A stretch of DNA of 51,370 nucleotides from Flavobacterium sp. (GCA_003497625.1 DNNO01000020.1:267318-318687), one strand, 5' to 3'; positions 42,271 through 51,265 are shown, numbered from the stretch's first letter. A program made the numbers and translations. Notes: a model not told the origin generated them from the sequence alone.

Positions 42271-42299
42271 AAAAAGTCCCGATTGTATCGGGACTTTTT
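42271..42299. terminator. Bidirectional terminator
   Basis: AAAAAGTCCCGAT (42271-42283), loop TGT, ATCGGGACTTTTT (42287-42299): a 13-bp perfect stem serving the 56-aa gene and the convergent receptor gene. Confidence 0.9.
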
Positions 42300-42321
42300 T
42301 TATGGGTAATGGATTTGGAAA

Positions 42322-44772
42322 TTATGGTCTTCCCATAAAATCACCTTCTCCACCGTTGTCTTCTCTACGAGGCTGTCTGTCTCTTTCGTTTTTCTGTTTG
42401 TTGAAACGGTATGTAAAAGTTAACATAACTTGTCTTTCTCTCCATTGCATTTCGCTATATGAGCTAACTACATTTGGAATTTCAGTTTCCATTATTCTTT
42501 TTCTTGAATTGAAAACATCACTTACATTTAGAGCAATTGTTCCTTTGTCTTTTAAGATATCTTTACTAAATGCTAAGTTCATTGAAGCTACACCAAGCGA
42601 ACGACCTTGTGCATTTGATTGTGGCGCATTGTAAGTTCCGTTAGTTTGCCAATCAATTTTGTATGGTAATGTAACCTTTGAATTAATTCTCGCAAACCAA
42701 GTCAAAGCAACGTTGTCAAAGTTTTGTGTAATGGTATTGCCTAAATAATCAACATAAGAGTAATCTCCTTGAGTTTCATTTCTAAAGGCATTGAAGTTTC
42801 CGTTTAATCTCCACCATTTGTATGGTGTATAGTTTAAATTGAATTCGAAACCTGCTCTATATTCTTTAGCTAAGTTAATAGGAGTGCTTAAAATTACAGG
42901 AACTCCATCTACAAATAATCCAGATTCTTTTCTAATAAATTGAAAAGCGTCATTGGTTATATTTACATAAGCCGAAGTATTGAACGTTAATTTATTCCAT
43001 TTTTTCAAATAACCTAAATCGATAGCATCTGTTAATGATGGGTCAATATCTGGGTTTCCTTGGAAGATATTAATATTACTAGATAACGATGATACTGGGT
43101 TTAAGAAACGACCTCTAGGACGATTAATTCTTTTACTATAACTTAAACTTACCGAACTTGACTCTGAAAACTCATAGTTTACCGTTGCCGATGGGAATAA
43201 GTTATTGTATTTTTTTGTGTTGTAATTATTTAAAGATAAAGAATTCACTTCAATATGACTGTCTTCAAAACGTAATCCTAAAAAGTAAGAGAATTTATTG
43301 ATTTTAGAACCATATTGTGTATACAAAGCATTTACGTTTTCAACATATTCTAATGTATTAGAAAAATCTGAAACAGGAGTTACAACGAAATCAGTTAAGT
43401 TCTTTTGAAAACTTCCTCTGTAACCTGCTTCAAAACGACCACTTTTACCAATTGGTAATACGTAATCAGTTTGAATTAAGTTTCTTTGTTGGTTGTTTTT
43501 GTTTGATGTACCTTCAATTTCTAAAGAACTAGGGTCTCCTATTATTTGATCAGTAATTGTAGCTATTTCATTCTCTCTGTTTTGAGAAACTGCTATGTCA
43601 ACTGTTAATTTGTGATCTTCTTTTTTGAATTTTTTTGTAAAATTTGATGAATATTCAATGCTAAATTCATCACTTTCTTGATCGTTTAAACGATTTCTTA
43701 CAAATGTTGGATTATTCGAAGCATCAAAATTATTAAAGAATACATTATCAGGATTTTCCCCGCTATTTTCTCTGAATGTTAATGCGTTTGTCCAAGTTAA
43801 TGACTCTGATAAATTAAGGTCAATACCAAAATTAGCATTATAACCTTTACTTAATCTATCATTAGTTCTTCTTTCTTCAATAAAACGACTTGTTGAACCG
43901 TCTGAATTAAAATACTCAGCATCAACCATTGAATTTCCTGGATTGTTTCTATAATTATATCCGAAGTTAGAGAATAGGTTGTAACTATCACTTTTCTTAT
44001 TCAAATTAATACTTGTTCCATATGTCTCAGGATCACCAGCATTTACCATAACTGAACCATTAACTCCATTTGCTTTTCCTTTTCTTAAAACTATATTGAT
44101 GATACCACCACCACCTTCAGCGTCATAACGTGCCGATGGGTTTGTAATTACTTCAACTTTTTCAACAGCATCGGCTGGTAACAATTTTAAAGCATCTGCA
44201 ATGTTAATTCCAGCTAAACCAGAAGGTTTTCCATCAATTAAAATTTTCACACTTTCATTTCCTCTTAACGCTACAGTTCCTTCCGCATCAACCGTTACAG
44301 ATGGTACGTTATCTAAAACATCACTAACGGTACCACCTTTAACCATCATGTCTTTACCTACATTGTAAACTCTTTTGTCAAGTTTAATTTCAACAGTAGA
44401 TTTTTCAGCAATGATGTCTACTTCATTCAATTGAGCCACATCAGCTTCCATTTGAATAGTACCTAGGTTACTATCAGCATTAAAAGCTTTTTGAGGAATA
44501 GTTACGTTTTTAAATGAAATAAATTCAGCTCTTACGTTGTAATTTCCTGAAACTACTTCAAATTTAAAATTACCATTTTCATCGGTTATTCCTCCCGAAA
44601 GTTGTTTGGTAATGGTGTTTTCAAAAACAATGGTAGCATATTCTAAAGGAAGATTAGTACCTTTTTCGATTACTTTACCTGAAATAGTAACTTTTTTACT
44701 ATCTGGTCGTTGAGCAAACGTCGTTAAACTTACCAATAAAGTTAATACAGCAATAATAATTTTCTTTTTCAT
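42322..44772 (-). CDS. TonB-dependent receptor-type outer-membrane beta-barrel protein
   Basis: Outer-membrane protein of 816 aa. Signal peptide (MKKKIIIAVLTLLVSLTTFAQ), carboxypeptidase-regulatory-like beta-sandwich (about 28-112, VTISGKVIEKGTNLPLEYAT), plug domain (about 120-230, GGTVSDVLDNVPSVTVDAEG and INIVLRKG), then an OMP_b-brl_3 barrel to about 790. The final strand (MLTFTYRF) is followed by about 25 hydrophilic Arg/Glu/Gly residues (KNERDRQPRREDNGG), so it does not end with the usual terminal aromatic. No SusD partner nearby, so the ligand is unknown. A TACTTTTG box lies 26 bases before ATG 44772. Confidence 0.93.
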   Translation of the reverse strand: MKKKIIIAVLTLLVSLTTFAQRPDSKKVTISGKVIEKGTNLPLEYATIVFENTITKQLSGGITDENGNFKFEVVSGNYNVRAEFISFKNVTIPQKAFNADSNLGTIQMEADVAQLNEVDIIAEKSTVEIKLDKRVYNVGKDMMVKGGTVSDVLDNVPSVTVDAEGTVALRGNESVKILIDGKPSGLAGINIADALKLLPADAVEKVEVITNPSARYDAEGGGGIINIVLRKGKANGVNGSVMVNAGDPETYGTSINLNKKSDSYNLFSNFGYNYRNNPGNSMVDAEYFNSDGSTSRFIEERRTNDRLSKGYNANFGIDLNLSESLTWTNALTFRENSGENPDNVFFNNFDASNNPTFVRNRLNDQESDEFSIEYSSNFTKKFKKEDHKLTVDIAVSQNRENEIATITDQIIGDPSSLEIEGTSNKNNQQRNLIQTDYVLPIGKSGRFEAGYRGSFQKNLTDFVVTPVSDFSNTLEYVENVNALYTQYGSKINKFSYFLGLRFEDSHIEVNSLSLNNYNTKKYNNLFPSATVNYEFSESSSVSLSYSKRINRPRGRFLNPVSSLSSNINIFQGNPDIDPSLTDAIDLGYLKKWNKLTFNTSAYVNITNDAFQFIRKESGLFVDGVPVILSTPINLAKEYRAGFEFNLNYTPYKWWRLNGNFNAFRNETQGDYSYVDYLGNTITQNFDNVALTWFARINSKVTLPYKIDWQTNGTYNAPQSNAQGRSLGVASMNLAFSKDILKDKGTIALNVSDVFNSRKRIMETEIPNVVSSYSEMQWRERQVMLTFTYRFNKQKNERDRQPRREDNGGEGDFMGRP

Positions 44773-44797
44773 AAATATTTTTTTGCAAATAAGACTG

Positions 44798-44805
44798 CAA
44801 AAGTA
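44798..44805 (-). promoter_or_regulatory. Candidate -7 box for the receptor gene
   Basis: CAAAAGTA reads TACTTTTG on the minus strand; no -33 TTG at the expected distance. Confidence 0.45.
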
Positions 44806-44848
44806 GCTTTTGGTTTAGCCTTACTTTCCTAAATCTTTGTTAAAAGTG

Positions 44849-45190
44849 CTAAAGGATTTCGTTAATCTTTTCTTTTGGTCTTGCAATTATTGCTTTATTT
44901 CCATTTACGATGATGGGACGTTCTATTAATTTTGGATTTTCAAGCATGGCTTGAATTATTTGAGCATCGCTTAATTGTTTTCCTTTGAAGTTTTCAATCC
45001 AGATACTTTCTTTGGTTCTAACCAATTCGATAGGGCTTATGTTTAGTTTTTTAATTACCTCTTCTAGCTCTACTTTTGTAAAAGGTTCGTCAAGATATTT
45101 TCGTATTTCAAAAGGTTGGTTTAAGTTTTCAATTTCGCACAAACCTTCTCTCGATTTGGTACATCTTGGGTTATGGTAAATAGTTATCAT
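44849..45190 (-). CDS. arsC: Arsenate reductase (ArsC/Spx-family thioredoxin fold)
   Basis: Cytoplasmic glutaredoxin-dependent reductase of arsenate, 113 aa. Catalytic Cys10 sits in YHNPRCTKSREG, and the C-terminal region NPKLIERPIIVNGNKAII is the usual phosphate/arsenate-binding end with a conserved Arg (ERP). ATG 45190 (MITIYHNPRC) is chosen over an open frame starting at 45235. Without arsB/arsR neighbours, it could also belong to the YffB/ArsC-like subfamily with a different substrate. Divergent from the CPBP protease gene. Confidence 0.92.
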   Translation of the reverse strand: MITIYHNPRCTKSREGLCEIENLNQPFEIRKYLDEPFTKVELEEVIKKLNISPIELVRTKESIWIENFKGKQLSDAQIIQAMLENPKLIERPIIVNGNKAIIARPKEKINEIL

Positions 45191-45255
45191 ATTTTCTTTT
45201 TTACAAAGAAATAAAAAATAGTACTTTAGTAGCAAACTTAAGAACAGTAAAAGTC

Positions 45256-46182
45256 ATGTATATAGAACAATTAAAAAACAAAAAATATAGTTTAGGTAGT
45301 TATATTCCAATTCCGCTTGGATTTATTTTATTGATGTTTTTCAACTTCATTATGTCTGATGGTGTAGATACAAATGAAGTTATTCAGCAGACTATAAGCA
45401 TGATAGGAGTTAATTTAACTTTTGTGGTGTTAGTGGGGCCGCTTGCCTTTGGTTTATTGTTAATACTTTTTTGGGTTAAATTTGTGCAAGGGCAAACCTT
45501 AACAAGTTTAACTACATCAAGAGCTAAAGTAGATTGGAAACGTGTTTTTTTCTCGTTTATCTTGTGGGGAAGTATTACGACTGCCATGATTTTAGCCCTT
45601 TATTATACCCAACCCGAAAATTTTGTTTGGAATTTTAATTCTGAGAAGTTTTTCATTTTTTTAATTCTGGCAATAATTTTAGTACCAATGCAAACTAGTT
45701 TTGAAGAGTATCTTTTTAGAGCGCATATGATGCAAGGAATCGGTTTAGCCACTAATAGCAGATTAATCCCTTTGATTGTGACTTCGGTTTTATTTGGTTT
45801 AATGCATATTGCCAATCCAGAAGTAGGAAAAATTGGTTACATCATTATGGTATATTACATAGGAACTGGTTTTTTCTTAGGAATTATGACTTTAATGGAT
45901 GAAGGATTAGAACTAGCCTTAGGATTTCATGCTGCCAATAACTTAGTAGGAGCATTACTATTAACTGCAGATTGGACGGCGTTTCAAACCAATTCTATTT
46001 TTAAAGATTTATCAGAACCATCAGCAGGTTTTGATGTTTTAACGCCTGTTTTCGTCATATTTCCTATTTTACTTTTTATTTTTTCTAAGGTGTACAATTG
46101 GAAAAATTGGAAAGAAAAATTAACAGGTAAATTAATTCTAACTAATGAAATAGATACCATAAAAAATGATTCCACATTATAA
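45256..46182 (+). CDS. CPBP family intramembrane glutamic protease
   Basis: Eight-helix membrane protein, 308 aa, of the Rce1/CPBP family (Abi), which cleaves prenylated or bacteriocin-type substrates in the membrane; substrates here unknown. Motif 1 EEYLFR has Glu150, Glu151 and Arg155; motif 2 is FGLMHIANPE near 176; motif 3 is FHAANNLVGALL near 224. The catalytic Glu pair and both His are present. It overlaps the AMP-binding gene that follows by 17 bases, so the two are translationally coupled, an association common in flavobacteria as I recall. Unclear why it pairs with menE. Confidence 0.92.
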   Translation: MYIEQLKNKKYSLGSYIPIPLGFILLMFFNFIMSDGVDTNEVIQQTISMIGVNLTFVVLVGPLAFGLLLILFWVKFVQGQTLTSLTTSRAKVDWKRVFFSFILWGSITTAMILALYYTQPENFVWNFNSEKFFIFLILAIILVPMQTSFEEYLFRAHMMQGIGLATNSRLIPLIVTSVLFGLMHIANPEVGKIGYIIMVYYIGTGFFLGIMTLMDEGLELALGFHAANNLVGALLLTADWTAFQTNSIFKDLSEPSAGFDVLTPVFVIFPILLFIFSKVYNWKNWKEKLTGKLILTNEIDTIKNDSTL

Positions 46183-47221
46183 AAACATTCATAATCGTTT
46201 TAAAATCAATGGAGTTCATTTAGATAAGGAAGCGCTTTTTCAATTGGCTTACAGTTCAATTAAAGAAGGAGAGGCTTATGAAAAAGAGTTGGGTGAATTT
46301 TTATTAGATTGGTTAGACGATAAAGAAACCATACAATTAACAACTTCGGGAACGACCGGAACACCTAAAATCATCACAATAAAAAAGGAAGCAATGGTAT
46401 ATTCTGCAATTGCTACCGGAAATTTCTTTGATTTGCATCCTCAAGACAAAGCTTTGTTGTGTTTGTCAGCACGTTATATTGCTGGAAAAATGATGATTGT
46501 TCGTGCTATGATGCTTGGTTTAGAGTTAGATATTATGGTTCCGAGGTCCCATTTAGATGACTTATTGTCTCATAAAATTTATGATTTTGTTGCTATTGTA
46601 CCACTTCAAGCTGAAAATAGTTTGGATAAATTAAATCAGTTTAAGAAAATAATTATTGGAGGAGCTAAAGTCTCTGATGATTTAGCATTGAAATTAAACG
46701 AATTAAATGCTAAAATTTACGAAACGTATGGAATGACCGAAACCATTACGCATATTGCTGCTAAAAGGATTGGAGAAACATATTTTAACACTCTAGAACA
46801 TGTTACAATTACTATAGACGATAGAAAATGTTTAGTAATTGATGCGCCAAGTATAACAAATGAAAAAATAGTTACCAATGACATTGTAGAAATTCATAAC
46901 GAAAAGCAATTCAAATGGTTAGGACGTTATGATAATGTGATTAATAGTGGTGGTGTAAAATTATTTTCAGAACAAATTGAAACTAAATTAGCGTCAAAAA
47001 TTTCCAATCGTTTTTTTATTGCAGGTTTACCCGATGCTGTTTTAGGAACAAGAGTAGTTTTGATTATTGAGGGAGAAGTAAAAGAAATAGATGCTGTTAT
47101 TTTTGATTCGTTAGATAAATTTGAAAAACCAAAAGAAATTTTGTTTTTACCTGAATTTGTAGAGACCGAAACTAAGAAAGTAAACAGAATACAAACGTTA
47201 AAAAAAATAAAGGTTGTATAA
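46166..47221 (+). CDS. menE: AMP-binding acyl-CoA ligase, o-succinylbenzoate--CoA ligase-like
   Basis: Cytoplasmic adenylate-forming enzyme, 351 aa, thought to activate o-succinylbenzoate for menaquinone synthesis. The ATP/AMP signature TTSGTTGTPK (about 53-62) and YETYGMTETI (A5 motif) are clear, as is the GRYDNVINSGGVKLF segment (A7-A8) and the C-terminal Lys (TKKVNRIQTLKK). It is shorter than E. coli MenE (451 aa), as usual in this phylum. Starts inside the CPBP gene. Its last codons and stop form the left arm of a 97-base imperfect palindrome. Confidence 0.88.
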   Translation: MIPHYKNIHNRFKINGVHLDKEALFQLAYSSIKEGEAYEKELGEFLLDWLDDKETIQLTTSGTTGTPKIITIKKEAMVYSAIATGNFFDLHPQDKALLCLSARYIAGKMMIVRAMMLGLELDIMVPRSHLDDLLSHKIYDFVAIVPLQAENSLDKLNQFKKIIIGGAKVSDDLALKLNELNAKIYETYGMTETITHIAAKRIGETYFNTLEHVTITIDDRKCLVIDAPSITNEKIVTNDIVEIHNEKQFKWLGRYDNVINSGGVKLFSEQIETKLASKISNRFFIAGLPDAVLGTRVVLIIEGEVKEIDAVIFDSLDKFEKPKEILFLPEFVETETKKVNRIQTLKKIKVV

Positions 47222-47306
47222 TTAGGATTTAATATATTACTTAAACGAATGGATTATGAAGTATGATGTAAGTAATATATTGAATGAACCTATTTTATAC
47301 AACCTT
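47210..47306. repeat. 97-base imperfect palindrome duplicating the menE 3' end
   Basis: Outer arms AAGGTTGTATAA (47210-47221) and TTATACAACCTT (47295-47306) match perfectly; inner arms AATATATTACTTA (47231-47243) and TAAGTAATATATT (47269-47281) also match; the intervening TAGG-containing segment is partly conserved. A 25-base loop remains. The left outer arm is the menE end (K V V stop) itself. Confidence 0.8.
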
Positions 47307-47313
47307 AAAGTAA

Positions 47314-47736
47314 TTATTCCTGCATTTTTAAATAATAATCAACAGAATGTTTTCCGCTGCCAAAGAATATGAAAAATACACTAGTAGCAAATGCTAGCAT
47401 GGATTGAACAAAATCTGACGGATTAAACTCTCCAATAAAATTTATCATGAAAGCACCAAATAGTATAGGTAACTGTACCCATATCGACCAACGAGTTAAG
47501 AAGCCAATGATAATCATTACTCCCCCAGCCATGTGTGCCATTGCAACATAATGAATTAGTAGCATTTCACTACCAAAACTTCCAACAGTATTCAAAATTT
47601 CATGGAGGTATTTTTTATCAACAATAAAAGAAACCCCTTTTAACAATAAGAAACCTCCTAAAAAGATTCTTAAAATGTCAATTGGAATACATGTGTTTGC
47701 ATTAGCCCATTTGTTTAATTCTCTAATTCTAGCCAT
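47314..47736 (-). CDS. DoxX family membrane protein
   Basis: Inner-membrane protein of 140 aa with four helices (about 18-36, 60-80, 86-104, 108-128). The DoxX pattern is seen as LLLKGVSFIVD and AHMAGGVMIIIGFLTRWSIWVQLP. Members are linked to thiosulfate:quinone oxidoreductase (DoxD/A) or redox stress in other bacteria; the role here is unknown. Transcribed alone, its 3' end is 7 bases from the palindrome that also touches menE. No -7 box of good quality is seen upstream. Confidence 0.9.
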   Translation of the reverse strand: MARIRELNKWANANTCIPIDILRIFLGGFLLLKGVSFIVDKKYLHEILNTVGSFGSEMLLIHYVAMAHMAGGVMIIIGFLTRWSIWVQLPILFGAFMINFIGEFNPSDFVQSMLAFATSVFFIFFGSGKHSVDYYLKMQE

Positions 47737-47829
47737 AAATAAACGGATTAAAATTACACAAGGCTAATTTACTAAAAATTAATACGTTATGATTTTTAGC
47801 AACGTTAATTAAAACATAAATTAATAAAA

Positions 47830-47852
47830 AAAGAAGACTAATTGTCTTCTTT
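47830..47852 (-). terminator. Terminator overlapping the M1 peptidase stop codon
   Basis: AAAGAAGAC (47830-47838) pairs with GTCTTCTTT (47844-47852) around TAATT; seven T follow on the minus strand. The stem spans the last codons and the TAG (47840-47838) of the M1 peptidase gene. Confidence 0.8.
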
Positions 47853-49460
47853 AATTTTAACATAAAATTGATTATCGTATATCTGAAAACTCTTTTTACT
47901 GAGTTTTTTCAGTTTTATTTTTTGTTCTTTTAATGTTGGTTTTAACCTGATTTTTTTATCTTCAAAACCAATATCAATAGGCATATTAAAGTCTTCATTT
48001 ACATTGTCCCAAGAATAATATAAATAGTCTCCTTTAATTTTATAGATAAAAATAGGAAGTTGATTGGTATACAAATATTGTCTAAATACTGGTGTTAAAT
48101 CTGTACCGGAAGCCTTGTTAAAGTAATCTATTACAGTGTCAGAAGTAATAATTTTCTTTTTGAAAGTTTCTGTATAATCATAAACCATTTTCCACCATTT
48201 TTCATCATCTCCAATAATGTGTCTCAACGTGTTTAATAATAATGAACCTTTGTAATACATGTCACCAGAACCTTCATTATTCACTCCGTATTGTCCAATA
48301 ATAGGTTTGTCATTTCTTACATTTTTAGCTTGACCGTTGATGTATTTCATCGCATCATCATAGCCTTTTATGCATTCAATAAATACGGTTTCAGAATATG
48401 TGGTAAAGCCTTCATGAATCCACATATCAGCAATATCCATACTAGTAATGCTGTTTCCAAACCATTCATGACCTGTTTCGTGAATCGTAATGTAATCGAA
48501 AAACATACCAACACCAGTTCCCGATAAGTCAAATCCCATATAACCTTTTTTGTACTTATTACCATAAGCAACAGCACTTTGATGTTCCATACCTAAATAA
48601 GGTGTTTCTACTAATTTATAACCATCTTCCCAAAATGGATAGCGACCAAATTTCGACTGAAAACATTCCATCATCGGTTTTACTTCCATAAAATGTTCGC
48701 GAGCTTTTGCTTCGTTTTCTCTCAATACATAATAATCTAAGTCCAAATCAGGCATTTTATCCTGAATGTGAACATAGTCGGCAATATTTACTGTTATTGT
48801 GTAATTATTAATTGGATTTTTAACTTCCCAATCCCAACGCGTGTAACCATTTTTTAAATCTTGAGAACCTAAAAAGCGTCCGTTAGAAACATTCATCAAA
48901 CCATTTGGAACTGCTACTTTGATTGAAGCTCCATTATCGGGTTCGTCAGATTGTGAATCTTTTACAGGATACCACAAACTCGCTCCAGTTCCTTGAACCG
49001 CAACTGCGATGAAGTCTTTACCTACTTTGTCTTTTGAAAACACAAAACCTCCATCCCAAGGTGCATTTTTGGCAATTCTTGGATTTCCACTATACATAAA
49101 ACGAATAGTGTAAGTTGTGCCCTGAACTAGCTCAGAATTGAAATTAATAAACACGGCATTTTCATCACGAATATATTCAAGTTTCCCAAAATCTTTAGAA
49201 GTAATTCCTCCAATTTTCATATTATCAAATAAATCCAATTGAATCTTTTTTGTTGGCTTTAAAACTTTAAATGTAATATCATTGTATCCAATAATAAATT
49301 TCTTTTCCGGATCAATCATTATATCTAAATCATATCGTAAAACATCATAAGATGTTCTTTCGATACGTAAACCGCCTTGTAACGAATCTCGACGGGTAAA
49401 TTGAGCATTGATTTGTTGGAATCCTAATAGCGTTAGGATAACTAAAAAACTGTTTTTCAT
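47838..49460 (-). CDS. M1 family metallopeptidase, exported, short form
   Basis: Zinc peptidase of the M1 family, 540 aa with a signal peptide (MKNSFLVILTLLGFQQINAQ). Catalytic HETGH (His327, Glu328, His331) with the third ligand Glu350 in WIHEGF; the substrate-binding motif is GMEHQS rather than GAMEN. It lacks the C-terminal helical repeat domain of aminopeptidase N, so it resembles the shorter flavobacterial M1 peptidases. ATG 49460 is preferred; the open frame continues to a TTG at 49475. Second M1 peptidase of the window, 26 kb from the first. Confidence 0.93.
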   Translation of the reverse strand: MKNSFLVILTLLGFQQINAQFTRRDSLQGGLRIERTSYDVLRYDLDIMIDPEKKFIIGYNDITFKVLKPTKKIQLDLFDNMKIGGITSKDFGKLEYIRDENAVFINFNSELVQGTTYTIRFMYSGNPRIAKNAPWDGGFVFSKDKVGKDFIAVAVQGTGASLWYPVKDSQSDEPDNGASIKVAVPNGLMNVSNGRFLGSQDLKNGYTRWDWEVKNPINNYTITVNIADYVHIQDKMPDLDLDYYVLRENEAKAREHFMEVKPMMECFQSKFGRYPFWEDGYKLVETPYLGMEHQSAVAYGNKYKKGYMGFDLSGTGVGMFFDYITIHETGHEWFGNSITSMDIADMWIHEGFTTYSETVFIECIKGYDDAMKYINGQAKNVRNDKPIIGQYGVNNEGSGDMYYKGSLLLNTLRHIIGDDEKWWKMVYDYTETFKKKIITSDTVIDYFNKASGTDLTPVFRQYLYTNQLPIFIYKIKGDYLYYSWDNVNEDFNMPIDIGFEDKKIRLKPTLKEQKIKLKKLSKKSFQIYDNQFYVKIKEDN

Positions 49461-49527
49461 GGGTGTTGTTTTCAAAATCTAAATATAAGAGTTTGAAATG
49501 GAAAAAATGTTACAAAAACATCAAATT

Positions 49528-51195
49528 TTAAAATTCTGAAGGTGCAGTAATAATAAGCTCTTCTTTTGAAATAGGATGAATAAATGTCAAACTTTCGGCA
49601 TGTAAATGCAAACGATTGGATTTTGAACCATATAAATCATCTCCTACAATTGGGGTTTTTAAACCTAATTCATGCGAAGCATGAACTCTTAATTGATGCG
49701 TTCTACCCGTAATAGGATAGAAGTAAACCAGAGTTTGATTGTTCCGTATTTCAATTTTCTCCCACTTTGTTTGTGCTGGTTTTCCATGTTCGTAACAAAC
49801 TAATTGTCGTGGTCTGTCATCTAAATCTACTCGAAGTGGTAAATCGATAAAACCTTGTTCTTCAGTTAAAACACCATCTAATAAAGCAACATAGCGTTTT
49901 TTAATAGTTCTTTTAATGAACTGACTTTGCAATTTTACATAGGTTTCTTCGTCTTTTGCAATTAACATCAAACCTGAAGTCGACATGTCTAAACGATGCA
50001 CAATTAATGGTCCAGTTGCATTAGGATATAATTCTTTGACTCTTTGATAAACCGAATCAGATATGATTTTTCCTGGAACCGATAGAAATTCAGCAGGTTT
50101 GTTAATCACGGCTAAAACTTCATCTTCGTAAATAATCTCAATATTTTTTCCTTCCGCTGGATTTTCTTGAAATGGATTTGATTCCATATCCAAACCATTT
50201 AGCATGTGCGATAACAAAATGGGCTCACATTTACTTTTACAAGCGGGATAAAATTGTTTGTGCTTTCTAATTTCCGATTTTGGTGATTGTCCCCACCAAA
50301 ATTCGGCCATAGCAATGGGTTTTAATTGATGCTCGAAAGCGTAATGCAATAACTTTGGTGCAGCACATTCACCAGCACCAGCAGGTGGATTATTATTGAA
50401 AATTTCGCCAATACTTTTTCGTTCTCCAAATTGATTTAAAAACGAATATTCAGCAAACAGTTTTTGTTGTAAAGCTCCTGATTTTTGACGGCGTTCTTCT
50501 TTAAGTTTGTTAATTTCGTCTAAAAGTAAATTGACTTCTTTTTGAGCATTTTCTGTTTGAAAATTCCAATATTTTGTCATTTTTTTGAGTAAAATACTCT
50601 CTTTTTTACTTTCTTCGGAAAGTTCTAATTCTAATTGTTCGATTTCAGAGGAAGATAAATTGGTGAATGAAATTCGTTTTTCATCGCGTTCAACCTTTAA
50701 TCTTTTGATTTTATCTTTCTGATTTTGAATATCGGTTAAAGCTTCTATTTTAGTAATGTCTAATTGATTTTTTTTGTTTTGAAGTTCGTCTGAAATTTCT
50801 AAAATTTCGATTTTACGATTGATTGCATTCAAAACTTCTTCTTCTTTTCTGAAAAAACCATCTTCGTGTAACATATCAAAAATTGTTGGTACAAAATAAG
50901 GATGATGATTTACACCTGCCAATTTCCCAGAAAACGCCCATAAATAGCCTAATTCACCTTCTTGATTTTGACAAACTAAAACGCCAAACATTTTACCAAT
51001 CACTAAACCTTCTTGGTTTTCATTCAATCCGAAATTATGTTCAAAATCGGTTTGCGTTTCCAAATACGATTGCAATTCATTTGAGGAAATAATGCTCAAC
51101 TCATGCGGTTCGTAATAAAAAGGAAACGTGAATTTTTCGGGTAAAGAAATACCTGAAATATTGGTTTTGAAGGGTTGGAAGATTATGTTTTTCAT
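49528..51195 (-). CDS. RluA-type pseudouridine synthase with a conserved N-terminal extension
   Basis: RNA-modifying enzyme of 555 aa. The C-terminal RluA catalytic domain (about 350-550) has IVHRLDMSTSGLML with the catalytic Asp403, and TGRTHQLRVHASHE. In front lies about 340 residues not found in ordinary RluA/C/D (about 220-330 aa in total): a first domain (about 50-110, AFSGKLAGVNHHPYFVP), a long coiled coil (about 118-245), and a Cys-containing domain (about 265-330) with GAGECAAPKLLHYAF (Cys277), AEFWWG and FYPACKSKCEPIL (Cys319, Cys323). No S4 domain is seen. ATG 51195 (MKNIIFQPF) is chosen over an open frame starting at 51216. Confidence 0.9.
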   Translation of the reverse strand: MKNIIFQPFKTNISGISLPEKFTFPFYYEPHELSIISSNELQSYLETQTDFEHNFGLNENQEGLVIGKMFGVLVCQNQEGELGYLWAFSGKLAGVNHHPYFVPTIFDMLHEDGFFRKEEEVLNAINRKIEILEISDELQNKKNQLDITKIEALTDIQNQKDKIKRLKVERDEKRISFTNLSSSEIEQLELELSEESKKESILLKKMTKYWNFQTENAQKEVNLLLDEINKLKEERRQKSGALQQKLFAEYSFLNQFGERKSIGEIFNNNPPAGAGECAAPKLLHYAFEHQLKPIAMAEFWWGQSPKSEIRKHKQFYPACKSKCEPILLSHMLNGLDMESNPFQENPAEGKNIEIIYEDEVLAVINKPAEFLSVPGKIISDSVYQRVKELYPNATGPLIVHRLDMSTSGLMLIAKDEETYVKLQSQFIKRTIKKRYVALLDGVLTEEQGFIDLPLRVDLDDRPRQLVCYEHGKPAQTKWEKIEIRNNQTLVYFYPITGRTHQLRVHASHELGLKTPIVGDDLYGSKSNRLHLHAESLTFIHPISKEELIITAPSEF

Positions 51196-51202
51196 AAAAA
51201 AG

Positions 51203-51240
51203 CCACGAATGCACAAATATAAACATTCGTGTATTCGTGG
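51203..51240. repeat. Hairpin repeat with two octamer units per arm
   Basis: Arms CCACGAATGCACAAAT (51203-51218) and ATTCGTGTATTCGTGG (51225-51240) pair with two mismatches around ATAAAC. It lies in the gap between the carboxylase gene and the RluA gene, both on the minus strand. Confidence 0.7.
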
Positions 51241-51265
51241 TTATTAAGTTTTTAAATTTTGTTTA

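Noticed and set aside
45256-46182. CPBP (Abi) gene as part of a bacteriocin or phage-defence cluster
   Set aside because: Neighbours are arsC-like and menE genes; no bacteriocin, immunity or toxin genes are nearby.
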